Source: Tetrapyrgos nigripes (taxonomy: Eukaryota > Basidiomycota > Agaricomycetes > Agaricales > Campanellaceae). From it: a stretch of DNA of 64,000 nucleotides. The DNA is taken from contig JAACJM010000083.1 of NCBI GenBank assembly GCA_013368315.1, positions 248,001 through 312,000 of the forward strand. The letters run 5' to 3'. The notes beneath the pieces were generated by a model, which did not search any database, was not told where the DNA came from, and saw only the letters and a list, made by a program, of their open reading frames with translations. The translations under genes and the position numbers were made by a program. This document shows, piece by piece, positions 21,391 to 30,984 of the stretch (positions are counted from its first letter, which is position 1; every line of letters begins with the position of its first letter).

Positions 21391-21547
21391 ACTGGAGTAT
21401 GGTGTAAGGGTAAAGAGGTGTGTTGGTAGGATGTGGTTGAGTTCTGTTCTGTCGTTTGACGTCGATGTAGTTGGCTTTTAACGAGTTCGTGTCCGTGGTA
21501 GCGCGGGGCGGCCAAGTTCGTCCGGTGGATTGTGACGGTAGACGCTG

Positions 21548-24500
21548 TTAATGTCGGTAAGCCCGGGGATGTCTCTGGTGGAATTCTTCGATCATGTCTT
21601 TTACCTTGGTCAGGTTTGACGTGGGTACCCAAGTATTTTCCGAGTCGGGGTAATCCAACCATTTGATGAGGTATTGAGTACCTTTTCTATTCCTGGTTGG
21701 TTTGGAGTCTAGTATCATTTCGACATCGTATTCTTCGTCAGCGTCTAGTAGTTCCACGGGAGGCTCGGGGTAGTTTGGTCCGTGGGCATCTGTTTCCACG
21801 TACGGCATTAACAGGGAAGCGTGGAAGACGGGATGTATCCGCCAGGTTGTCGGTAATTTCAATTTGTAGTTGACCTGGCTGATTACTTCAATGATCTCGA
21901 ATGGCCCATGACGACGATCGGACAACTTAGCTTTTGGTCTCGTTGTCTTCAGGTTTTTTCCGTCGAGTAGCACTCTATCTCCGACTTTGTATCCTGTCCA
22001 GGGAATGGAGTGGTTACCATGCTGTGCTTTCATCGTTTCGGCAGCCGACGTCAGGCTTGCTTTGAGTTCATCCCTGAGTTGGTTGAGGTTTTCGAGTCGT
22101 CCCTCTACTGTTGGTAGGTTAGAGGTTGGATTAAATGATGGGAAGAAACGTGGTTGGTATCCGTGTAAGAGTTCGAAGGGAGATTTTCCTGTCGCCGAAT
22201 GTATCCTGGTGTTATGGCTGAATTCGGCGTATGGTAGATAGTCCACCCAGTCTTCTTGTCGATAGTTGCAAAAGATCCGTAGGAACTGTTCCAATTCCTG
22301 ATTGTATCGCTCCGATTCTCCGTCGGTCTGTGGGTGGTAAGCGGTACTAAGGGCTGAAGTTATGCCTAGCTTCTCATGGACCGCGGCCATGACCTTGCTA
22401 GCGAACTGCGGGCCCCGGTCGGATATCATCTTATCCCATAACCCGTATCGTCGCCAAGTGTTGTCCAGTAGCAGGTTTACCGTCCCGTCACTGTCAGTTG
22501 TTTTCGTACACGGCGATATGACGACTGTTTTTGTTGACCTGTCAACTGTGACGTGGATTGCGTTGAACCCCTTGCATTCAGGGAGATCCGTGATGAAGTC
22601 AGTGGTAATAGTCCCAAACGGACGTTCTGGAATTTCGGTGGGAATCAAGGGGATCCGAGTGGGGTGGTTGTTGGTTTTCGTCACCTGGCATTTGGCGCAG
22701 CCAGTTACGTAGTCCTTGACGAAGACTGACATCCCTGGCCACCAGAATTCTCTGCTGACTAGTTCGTAAGTTTTGTATCGTCCGGGGTGTCCTGTTGCCA
22801 GGGAGTCATGGTGTAGTTTTACGATATCCCGTCGGAGGTTGTTGTCTGCTGGTACATAGATTTTGCCTCGGAATAGGATGATTCCATCTTCGTAATTCCA
22901 TTCCTGTAGATTTTTCACCAGCGAACGTGGTCCGTTTCGTAAGATGACGTCTAAGGCACTTACTACCTCCAGGTCTCTCTTGGGGCATTCCTTGATTCTC
23001 CGTCGTAGTTCGACATCTCCTATGGCGGTTACTGTTCCTTGTCTAGTTGCTCGGATTCGAAAGAATTTGGGGTCGAGAAGGATTCTGTCGGTGTTGTCAT
23101 TCTCGGTCCCGATTTTGTGATCTGGTCGTCTAGACAGCGGGTCAGCTTTATTTAGACTTCCGGGTTTATGTTGGAGGGAGAACTCAAATCGTGTAAGGAA
23201 TAATGCCCATCGTGCCTGTCGTCGACTGAGTTTTTGGGCAGTCTGGAAATATTCCAAGTTCCGGTGATCGGTGAAGATTTCGATAGAATGGGGGGCTCCC
23301 TCCAAATAGTGTCTCCATGCTTCCAGTGCGCGTATGATCGCCAATAGTTCCTTGTCGTGGATGTCGTAATTTCGTTTGGTCTCTGAGAGGGATTTGGAGA
23401 TGTAGGCAACTGGGTGCCATCGATTGTCTTCCCCAGTTTGCATAAGTATTCCCCCCGTTGCGTAGTCTGATGCGTCTACTTCTACTCGGTATGGCTTTGT
23501 GTGATCTGGCATTAGTAGAACGGGTTTGGATGTGAAGGCCGTTTTGAGGGATTGGAACGCTTTTTCGGCCTCTGTTCCCCAGTTCCAGTGGTTGTCCTTC
23601 TTTGTCAGATCGAAGAGGGGACGTGCAATTTTCGAAAAGTCTTTGATGAAGCGTCTGTAGAAGTTTCCGAATCCTAGGAAGGCCTGAACTTCCTTCACTG
23701 TTTTGGGGATTGGCCATTCAAGTACTCCTTCTACCTTAACTGGGTCCATTGACAAGGTATCGTGAGAGACAATCAGTCCCAAGAAGTCGACCTTGTCTGC
23801 TTCGAATATGCATTTTTCAGGTTTGGCGTATAGGTCGTTGTCCCATAGTCGTCGTAGGACTGTTCGGACTAGTTCTCGATGTTCATCTAGGTCACGAGTG
23901 AATATTAAAATATCATCCATATAGACGACGATCTTCCCTTGGTCAATGAGATCCTTGAAGATAGTGTTCATCATTGCCTGAAAGGTCGCCGGCGAGTTCA
24001 TTAATCCGAAAAACATGACCGTTGGTTCAAATAGTCCTCGGTTGGTTTTGAAGGCGGCTTTCCATTCGTCCCCTTCCTTGATACGGATGTTATTGTATCC
24101 CCACCGTAGGTCGATTTTACTGAACACGTATGCGTTTTTGAGTTTGTCGATTAGTTCTGGGATGAGGGGTAATGGGTATGCGTTTTTCACGGTGCCCTTA
24201 TTGAGCGCTCTGTAATCCTGTACTGGGCGTAGCTTTCCGTCCTTTTTCTTAACAAAGAAGAAGGGACTTGCCATTGGGGACTTCGATGGTTTAATATATC
24301 CTTTTTCGAGGTTTTCGTTCAAGAAGGAGTCGAGTTCGGATTGTTCATTCGGAGAGAGAGGGTACGTTTTACATGCGCGTGGTTGGAAGCCGTCTTGTAG
24401 TTCGATTGCGTGATCCCAATCACTTCGTTGGGGTAGGCGTTCTGAAGTTTTTTTGTCGAACACCGACAAGTATTCATGGTATTGTTCGGGTATTTGTTCT

Positions 24501-25465
24501 TGTAATGAGATCGCTGAGTTCGTGGATTCGTTTTTAGTGTTTTGCTGCGCTCTGGTAAAGGCGGCTTGGATACTCAGCTTGGTATCTGACAATCCTTCGT
24601 CAGGGTCGGTGGGGGTGTCTAGATATTCCATGACGAGTTCACTCCATTGTCCCGGGACTTTCCATTGTCCAGTTGTATCTTCTGAGGTGAGCATTGCTCC
24701 TAAGTCGATCTGTTGTAGTCGGATCTTCTTAGGTCGTTGTGATCGACGTTGTCCCGCTACCTTGGGTTGTGGCATTGTTTTGTGAGGACCCGTGATGTCG
24801 TTGAATACTACTTGGTAATCTCGGTGATGTGTTCTGGGGTCGACTATTTCAGGTTGTTTTATTTTCGGAGAGGAGGTTTTCGACTTAGCTTTGGTTCGTA
24901 CTGGGGTCTTTTCCAGTGTGCAAGCGCTGGGACATCGCGTTAGGTTGATTTCTGATGTTGTCCAGTCGATCTCCAGGTTATGGTGTCGTAACCAATCAGT
25001 ACCCAAAATGATATCGTGATCTCCGATATCCGTGATGTAGAACTCGGCGATCTCTTCGTGGTGAGATTGGTGATCTTGGGTGTAGATCCATAGTTTTTGA
25101 ATGGTGTAGTGCCTTACCCATCCCATTACGTTTTCTGATCCGTCGACGTTTCGAACCAGAAATGGTTTTTCCAGGGGGATGCGATTGAGATGATGCTTTT
25201 GGGCGAAGGTATCATTAATGATGATTCCTTCTGCTCCACTGTCTAGCAGAGCGGTTGCGTCGATTTTTCGTCCAGTTATTTTCCCAATCAGTTCGGTTTT
25301 AAGCTCTATTGAAGGGGTCTGTTGATTTCGAGTGATTGCCGTGATTCTTAATTCAGATAGGGATCGTGGCTTACGAAAAGATATAGGGCTCGTGTATTGC
25401 CTGTGTTTTACTGGTATGTATGTCCATGTCCCTCCTCCTGACGACGTAGCAGGGGAGGTATTCAA
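21548..25465 (-). CDS. Element B Pol polyprotein (PR-RT-RH-IN-chromodomain)
   Basis: A single open frame of about 1305 codons; it starts inside the end of gag without an ATG, so it should be made as Gag-Pol by a -1 shift. Protease: ALLDSGAEGIIIND. RT: SPFFFVKKKDGKLRPVQDYR and VVYMDDILIF. RNase H: VEVDASDYATGGIL. Integrase: the zinc module HHDS...H...CAKCQ, then the core with ITTDFITDLP, ISDRGPQFAS and the AYHPQTDGESER region. A chromodomain lies at the C-terminus (EYDVEMILDSK, YLIKWLDYPDSENTWVP), which in chromoviruses directs integration to modified chromatin. All catalytic motifs are present and no stop interrupts the frame. Confidence 0.95.
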   Translation of the reverse strand: MNTSPATSSGGGTWTYIPVKHRQYTSPISFRKPRSLSELRITAITRNQQTPSIELKTELIGKITGRKIDATALLDSGAEGIIINDTFAQKHHLNRIPLEKPFLVRNVDGSENVMGWVRHYTIQKLWIYTQDHQSHHEEIAEFYITDIGDHDIILGTDWLRHHNLEIDWTTSEINLTRCPSACTLEKTPVRTKAKSKTSSPKIKQPEIVDPRTHHRDYQVVFNDITGPHKTMPQPKVAGQRRSQRPKKIRLQQIDLGAMLTSEDTTGQWKVPGQWSELVMEYLDTPTDPDEGLSDTKLSIQAAFTRAQQNTKNESTNSAISLQEQIPEQYHEYLSVFDKKTSERLPQRSDWDHAIELQDGFQPRACKTYPLSPNEQSELDSFLNENLEKGYIKPSKSPMASPFFFVKKKDGKLRPVQDYRALNKGTVKNAYPLPLIPELIDKLKNAYVFSKIDLRWGYNNIRIKEGDEWKAAFKTNRGLFEPTVMFFGLMNSPATFQAMMNTIFKDLIDQGKIVVYMDDILIFTRDLDEHRELVRTVLRRLWDNDLYAKPEKCIFEADKVDFLGLIVSHDTLSMDPVKVEGVLEWPIPKTVKEVQAFLGFGNFYRRFIKDFSKIARPLFDLTKKDNHWNWGTEAEKAFQSLKTAFTSKPVLLMPDHTKPYRVEVDASDYATGGILMQTGEDNRWHPVAYISKSLSETKRNYDIHDKELLAIIRALEAWRHYLEGAPHSIEIFTDHRNLEYFQTAQKLSRRQARWALFLTRFEFSLQHKPGSLNKADPLSRRPDHKIGTENDNTDRILLDPKFFRIRATRQGTVTAIGDVELRRRIKECPKRDLEVVSALDVILRNGPRSLVKNLQEWNYEDGIILFRGKIYVPADNNLRRDIVKLHHDSLATGHPGRYKTYELVSREFWWPGMSVFVKDYVTGCAKCQVTKTNNHPTRIPLIPTEIPERPFGTITTDFITDLPECKGFNAIHVTVDRSTKTVVISPCTKTTDSDGTVNLLLDNTWRRYGLWDKMISDRGPQFASKVMAAVHEKLGITSALSTAYHPQTDGESERYNQELEQFLRIFCNYRQEDWVDYLPYAEFSHNTRIHSATGKSPFELLHGYQPRFFPSFNPTSNLPTVEGRLENLNQLRDELKASLTSAAETMKAQHGNHSIPWTGYKVGDRVLLDGKNLKTTRPKAKLSDRRHGPFEIIEVISQVNYKLKLPTTWRIHPVFHASLLMPYVETDAHGPNYPEPPVELLDADEEYDVEMILDSKPTRNRKGTQYLIKWLDYPDSENTWVPTSNLTKVKDMIEEFHQRHPRAYRH

Positions 25466-25473
25466 AAATCCGA
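25462..25473 (-). promoter_or_regulatory. Putative -1 frameshift site at the gag stop (element B)
   Basis: Gag ends GAT TTT TGA, and pol continues in the -1 frame over the run of U, exactly as in element A. The pol frame has no ATG near its beginning, which supports frameshifting rather than reinitiation. Confidence 0.55.
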
Positions 25474-27096
25474 TTCCGTTACGAACTTCTTTAGTAGCCC
25501 TTCTTTTTCTTCTCCTGATAATGCTCCGATTCTGGCCGTGAGTTCTGAGATGTTGTCTGCGGTAGTGTTGGCCTTGGACTCCGAGGTCTCTGTGGTGACT
25601 GCGGCTTGCTTTATGGAGGGTCTCCAGGTCGTACTATTGGAGACGATTGGAGGCGTGTTAGGGAATGTCGGGCAATCGTTACCCATATGTCCCAGTCCTC
25701 GGCACCTGAAGCATCGCCCTTCTTTCCTCATCTTTTCCCTTTCTTGGGGAGTCAGTTTCGGTGGATATTTAGTAATTGAAGATGCACCTGGGGCGTTGTC
25801 TTGGAAGGCATTTACTTCCATACTTCTTGTTCGACCGCTTCTCGTGCCCTGTGACCCTCTTCCGCTCTGTCCCTCCTCCCTTCGAGGTTTACTCCAAGAG
25901 TTCTTCTCTTCCTGCCTTTCTACCCAGATCATGTGTTGTTTTACTGCTGCCTTTTGTAGTGCCGCGAGATTTCTAGGTTGGGTGGATAGGTAGGAGATCC
26001 GGTCTACTAGCCCTCGGGGGAGTCCCTTTCGATACCATTTCATTAATGCCTTGTCGTTATAGCCAGTATCGTCAGCGTATCGCTTGAATTGGGAGTTGTA
26101 CTTATCTATATCCACCAGGGCTCCCTCCATTTTGATGTGCTCTATTTTGGTTTGGGCCAAGGTTTCCCGAGCTGCGGGTTTGAAATCTCGCAGGAACTCT
26201 CGTTTTACTTCGTATAGAGTCCAGAGTTTTTTCGTTTTCGGTTTCGAAGCAGAGGAATTTTCGTCGGTACTCGTATATTCTTCGTCACTATCACTGAAAT
26301 CGTCTTCTTCTTCAAAGACCTTCTTCATCATACTGCGTGCCCATCGTTTCGCTTCATCTCCTGAGAACAGCGTGAGGAAGAACGATATTTTTTCGTCTTC
26401 GGTAGGATAGACTTGATCATTGAGCCGGAGGTAGTTGTTAAATTCGGCCATCCAATCCTTTGTTTGGTTCCGGTCTCCTGTGAACTTTTCTGGCTTCACT
26501 CCTCGTTCCTTGGTAGTCATATTAGGAAAGACCGAGGACTGAGCATCCTGAGCCTCGTCGTCGGGTGGTGCGGCATCTCGGGGAGCTTGGGTTCCTCCCG
26601 CAGCAGCGGTGGCTGAGGCAGGGTTTTCAGACATTCTGAGAGCGGCGTGAATGGAATGGAAGTCGATTGGAAGTGTGGGGTTGATTGAGATGGGTTCTTG
26701 GGCTGCACTAGGAGTGCTGTCCGTTGGGGATCTGTTGTGAGGGGAATGGGGTTCTGAGGAATGTTCGTGAGAAGGAGTTGGTGACGGGGTTGTGACAGGA
26801 TTTGGATTTTCTGTGGTTGGTTCTGATGGGAGTGATTCGAAGAGTGAGACTGGTTCGATACCGACTGCCTGTTCCTCTATTGAAAGGGGTCGGTTATTTA
26901 CGGAGAGTCGGTTGGGACACGGATGGGTTGTACAAAACTCCCACCGGTTTTGGTGTGAGAAGTAACAATCTTGTTGTCTTCGGGGAACGTGTGCGTGAGG
27001 TCGTCTGAGACAAACGACTAGGGGAGAGGAAACACGGCTAGGGTTTTGTGAGGCTGTGCGTGATCTAGTGGTTCTTGGAATTCCGCTTTCGCTCAT
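25462..27096 (-). CDS. Element B Gag
   Basis: A 544-residue ORF from ATG at 27094-27096 to the TGA that forms part of the frameshift site. A disordered Pro/Ser/Thr N-terminus of about 170 residues precedes a Ty3-type capsid domain (KPEKFTGDRNQTKDWMAEFN, about 26370-26510 downward) with an acidic insert (about 26270-26320). One zinc knuckle (CFRCRGLGHMGNDC) lies near the C-terminus. It aligns with the Gag of element A. The preceding leader ORF overlaps its start by four bases (ATGA). Confidence 0.92.
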   Translation of the reverse strand: MSESGIPRTTRSRTASQNPSRVSSPLVVCLRRPHAHVPRRQQDCYFSHQNRWEFCTTHPCPNRLSVNNRPLSIEEQAVGIEPVSLFESLPSEPTTENPNPVTTPSPTPSHEHSSEPHSPHNRSPTDSTPSAAQEPISINPTLPIDFHSIHAALRMSENPASATAAAGGTQAPRDAAPPDDEAQDAQSSVFPNMTTKERGVKPEKFTGDRNQTKDWMAEFNNYLRLNDQVYPTEDEKISFFLTLFSGDEAKRWARSMMKKVFEEEDDFSDSDEEYTSTDENSSASKPKTKKLWTLYEVKREFLRDFKPAARETLAQTKIEHIKMEGALVDIDKYNSQFKRYADDTGYNDKALMKWYRKGLPRGLVDRISYLSTQPRNLAALQKAAVKQHMIWVERQEEKNSWSKPRREEGQSGRGSQGTRSGRTRSMEVNAFQDNAPGASSITKYPPKLTPQEREKMRKEGRCFRCRGLGHMGNDCPTFPNTPPIVSNSTTWRPSIKQAAVTTETSESKANTTADNISELTARIGALSGEEKEGLLKKFVTESDF

Positions 27097-27586
27097 TCAC
27101 TTGTTTCGGGTTCCGGAAATAGAAGGTCCCACTGTTCTCCTGAGACGTCTTCCCAAGAGACCAGTGATCTGTAGTAGTTGATTATTCTAGGGGTTCGGGT
27201 TTGGAGATATTCGTGGTATTCCTCTTGGCTGAACTCGAAGATGTCGCTATCTTCGTAGTCGGCGTGACTGAACCAATATGGGAGGGTTGTCTCTCCTAGT
27301 TGAACGAGGTAACACGTATCTGCAATTGCAACGTAGCGTGGAGAGGTGTTTTCAGGTGATATCTTTATTCGGAGGTATTCGGAGACGGTCACTTCACCTG
27401 GGATCCACAATCTCTTGTTGAGTATAATCCAATAGTCGTCGAGTGCAATAGCGTGCTCGCGTACTGTTGTTTCGAGTTCTTCTCGGTAGTTTACGAAGTA
27501 CTTTGATTTTTTGATCGGGAAAGGATAGAACGGTGGAGGTCGGGTTCGTAGGTTGTTAATAAGGGGTTCGAAGTTAAGAGCCAGTG
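27093..27586 (-). CDS. Element B leader ORF (ORF0), no methionine
   Basis: An open frame of about 164 codons between the 5' LTR and gag, following a TAA near 27587 and ending in a TGA that overlaps the gag ATG. It contains no Met codon at all; the longest conventional alternative start is a TTG at 27410. The N-terminal half aligns with ORF0 of element A (FEP, a Pro/Phe-rich stretch, YFVNYR, DDYWIILNKRLWIPGEVTVS). Similarity between diverged copies argues that the protein sequence was once under selection. The function is unknown; non-AUG initiation or splicing to an upstream AUG would be needed. Confidence 0.4.
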
Positions 27587-27637
27587 TGTTTTATCAGGGG
27601 TCTGTTTGTGAGGTGGGTGTAAGAGAGTCTGTTCAAG

Positions 27638-28114
27638 TGTCAAGATCGTTGTCACTTAGCAAAACCACCCAAGTCACACAATGAACAAGATAGATTCGGC
27701 GAGTTACAATAAGAAGAAATAGAGGAAGAATGATAGAGACAAGAAGGGATCGAGTAGCTGACTATGCTCGACACTGCACTATACTAGGAGCGGAGTGGAG
27801 ACGAAGTGAACAGACTAAGGATCCTAGCTACGAGATCTACGATATATATATAGAGAAGAAGTGAATATGTGAGAATGTCCATGGAGCCTAGGGATCGGAG
27901 GAGATAAGGATGTGAGTCAAGTAGAGAAATATGTACATGAGAATGTCCATGGAGATAAAGGAAACGGAGAAGTGAGTCATAGATCCAAAAGACGATGATG
28001 AGAAGTAATCAGTATTTATGGGTTTATGGAAGGTGATAGAATGGTGAACAGAAGTGAATAGATAGTAAAAGAGGATAGAGAGAAAATGAAGGAGACGGGA
28101 GGCGATTCATGACA
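27638..28114 (-). repeat. 5' LTR of element B
   Basis: The promoter-bearing LTR for minus-strand transcription. A motif GAGAATGTCCATGGAG occurs twice inside it (about 27871 and 27939). By eye it is identical to the 3' copy. Confidence 0.93.
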
Positions 28115-28490
28115 GAATACATCTGTTTTATCTATATACATCTATCTACAGCTGCTGTTTAAGTATACAAACTGCAAATACCTCATAAGTAACCTTTTTG
28201 CCTGCCATCAAAGCTCATTGACTGCAATTTACGTCGATCAACAAATCCAAGCCAATCATATTACACCAATCAATCGGACTTACGCACTCTAAGTCCTCCG
28301 ATCAAACGTCCTTAAATCTGAACACGCCATTTGAATATTGAGCTCATCAACTCAATCAAACCCCTATTCACACTCTACGCGTTTCCATTGAAGCTGCATA
28401 TCAGTTCAACATTCTAAGGACATAAGTACTTCATATTACTTTGTATTCAATACTTCAATAAGTACTGCAAATTTAATACGTGTCCTAACA
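28115..28490 (+). repeat. 3' LTR of element C, second part
   Basis: Begins with the duplicated GAATA and continues the C LTR to CCTAACA at 28490. Compared with the 5' LTR it has about 14 transitions, mostly CG against CA or TG. GCTCC (28491-28495) is the outer target-site duplication. Confidence 0.92.
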
Positions 28491-28495
28491 GCTCC

Positions 28496-29583
28496 TCACT
28501 ATGTGAACAAAGTGTCGAAGGCTACTACTGTGGCACATGCTGTGCTACATGTTGAATCTATGATTGGCTCGCTTCCTGTGGATGAAGGAAGGATCCTATA
28601 TATGGGCTGTGTCAAACCACATCTCACCTTCGGATATGAAGTGGTGCTTGATGTCAATGAAAAACAATTGGAATCACTACAGAAAGTACAAGAACGTTTT
28701 CTACGCCGCCTGCTTGGTCTCTCAGCAACAGCACCAACAGTCATATTGTTTACAGAGACAGGGTTGATTCCAATTGCTCTTAGAAGAGCTGATTTAGCAC
28801 TGAGATTCTACATTTATGCACTACAACAAGCTTCAGATACCTACATTCATCTGGCTATCAGGAGTCAATCTCACTACATCACAAGGGATCTCGTTTGTGG
28901 TTCTCTGCATTTCTGAAGATGCTGGGAAGACCCATGAAGATCCTTGGTAGTAGTCTGCCATTAGACATCAACTCAGCAACCTTACCTCATTACCTTGTGA
29001 ATGTGGATAATGCTATTAGTCTTCAGGAATTTATCAAGAAGGCACCAAATAAGTGGGTTGATGTGGAGCTCACACACACCAATGACAAAACTTATCTACT
29101 CCCTCTGCGTAAGGAGCCCCATCCTGAGGGCATCAGTTATGTGTACAAATCATGGTACATGTGGCAATATCTAAAAGATATATCAAACAGGTGACATTGT
29201 AGGGCATTCACAAAAGCAATTGTGGCGATCTCCCTCTAGTAGTAGAAAGACTACGTTGGACTGATCATCACTGTAATCAAGTCCCTCATGCTGAGTGCTT
29301 ATGTCATTTGTGCAGGGCAGATGTTGAAGACCTTGAGCATGCTTTACTTGTATGCCAACACAAATCCCTTCTTTCTCTCAGACAGGAAATCATTCAAGAG
29401 TATACTTCCCAAACTGCCAATGTGAGACTGGATCTACTAGACACACAACCAGGACATGTAGAATTCCTCACTTGTCTGTTCTCCTTTCAGTCATTATACT
29501 CACGCACTGCAAAATATGTGTATACAGTGTTTGAAGTCTTTGAGAAAATTCCATTATTTGTGCCACCTGAATATCGCTGCTAA
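28496..29583 (+). pseudogene. LINE-like reverse transcriptase, 3' part
   Basis: The frame that breaks at 10960 resumes here in phase (…VLAP then HYVNKVSKATTVAHAVLH). It covers the end of the RT thumb region and then, after frameshifts near 28890 and 29195-29307, a Cys/His region (CLCHLCRADVEDLEHALLVC) resembling the zinc finger found downstream of many non-LTR RTs. The ORF ends in TAA at 29581-29583. Together with 8939-10960 it represents one decayed element. No poly-A tail or target-site duplication was found. Confidence 0.75.
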
Positions 29584-30984
29584 AAGATGTCACTGATTAC
29601 TGTACTTACGTAGCATACCTTTTCATGTATTTTGGTAGTTGCCATAACTAGATGGATCTACAGCAGTTTAAACATACTGTGAGCTCGTCCTCCCTGGAAG
29701 TGGTTGATCCCAGGACAATGATGTACCTATTAGTATTACATACTGTAGCTACATCAGGTTGCCTCCCAGACCCCCGACATATCAGTTCTTGGTCCCAGCC
29801 TGGGTAATACACTCCTCCTCCTCCTCCAGGAGGCACACACTTATTAGCATTCCCAGGACTGTAGGGCAGGTAAGAGATGAGCTGGTGGCTTCTACATCTG
29901 TCATAGATCCCATCCCATCCTACGACCACCTTTGACTTATATGTACAGGTGTAACTATGCTACGGGCTACTAACAATTGGTGTGGGGGACAATCGGTCTA
30001 CAATAATCTATGAGAGTAATGACACTATGGTGTGAAGGGCAGGGGAGTGGAACTGGGAGAGTATAATTCGCAGGGCTAGGGACCTGGGGAGGAGGGTAGA
30101 ATGGGTAATGAAGAGGATGGAGATGGAGAGCTTTTAGGAAGGGGGGGTAGATTGTTCAGGCACCTTTTGCTGACTCAGCAGTAATGCGTGTAATTATCAG
30201 ACAGGGCTTTTGTGGATGTGGTATTTATTTTTATATTGACAACTGCTCCATAGAGACAGGTAGATGTGGAAGGGGATTTTGTAAGATGTGGAACAATGAC
30301 AACTGCTCTATAGAGGCAGGTAGATGTAGGAGGGGAGTTCAGAAGGGGAAGGGAGGGAAAGGGTACAATTTGGGCCACACAGATGTGTGACGTATTATGT
30401 CACATGCAGAAATTGCGGAAATTTTTAGATGAGGGCCTGAGCTTGTCATTGATGGCATCAGCGACGATGAAGAAGAATAGCGACTGCACCAAGACTTCTC
30501 AGGTAGATGGACTGGTAGTAGGGGGATAATCTTTCTGAGTTTGGAAGGGATTGTTTGAAACTGCCCTGGCCATGGAGTCTCCCTTCATGTCAAACAGAGC
30601 CAGGTGTGCTCAATTTGGTGACAGGTTGGAATGGGTGTGCCTTCGATACATGTTAATTGCAAAGGTGGTCGGATTTGGTCATTCCTTTTCCACAATGGTG
30701 GGTCTACCAATAATGTTCATTTCAGATAATTCACCTTGTTTTCCACTTGGGAACTTTGGGCTCTGTGACTTCCAGAAGAATAGGTGACTGATTTTCATGC
30801 CTTGTTCTCCCGTCTCATTCCTTGTATCTAGTGGAAGCAATCTGCTCTTTCAAGACATGTCGTCTTTCTCTTTCCATACGTCTACATGTGTGATGAACCT
30901 CCTTTGCATCTAGTATGCCATCTCTTGTTGTCGTTCATTGAATATGCCTCAGTGCCCTAACCTCCTGATGGTTTATTCGTATGT
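29584..30984. other. Non-coding stretch with a 60-bp duplicated motif
   Basis: No supported gene. A motif beginning GACAACTGCTC and containing GGCAGGTAGATGT-like sequence is repeated in tandem at about 30238 and 30298. The part near 30550-30780 might be remote N-terminal sequence of the transporter pseudogene that follows, but the similarity is too weak to call. Confidence 0.4.

Larger units (their letters stand above)
20357..28114 (-). mobile_element. Ty3/gypsy chromovirus B, apparently complete
   Basis: A 7758-bp element with 477-bp LTRs (20357-20833 and 27638-28114) that are identical by eye, flanked by GAATA on both sides. Minus-strand order: LTR, Met-less leader ORF, gag, pol (protease, RT, RNase H, integrase, chromodomain) in -1, an additional 3' ORF, polypurine tract (AAAAAGGGGGTAG), LTR. 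No internal stops or frameshifts were seen in gag or pol. Identical LTRs and open frames point to a very recent insertion, so it may be an autonomous, possibly active copy. Confidence 0.93.
10961..28490 (+). mobile_element. Ty3/gypsy element C with two nested insertions
   Basis: Outer boundaries are TGTTACGAGTC...CCTAACA, with the 5-bp duplication GCTCC at 10956-10960 and 28491-28495. Without the copia-type element (12583-14070) and element B (20357-28114) and their duplications, C is about 8.3 kb: 845-bp LTRs, a large unknown ORF, gag, and a pol truncated inside integrase. The LTR copies differ by about 17 substitutions by eye, all transitions and mostly at CpG, plus two one-base indels. C has no integrase core and is non-autonomous. 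Confidence 0.92.

Noticed and set aside
21387..21662. Additional 91-codon minus-strand frame overlapping the pol end and the 3' ORF start
   Set aside because: It lies mostly in another frame of the chromodomain coding sequence and starts without conserved features; the ATGA contact with the next ORF is probably chance.
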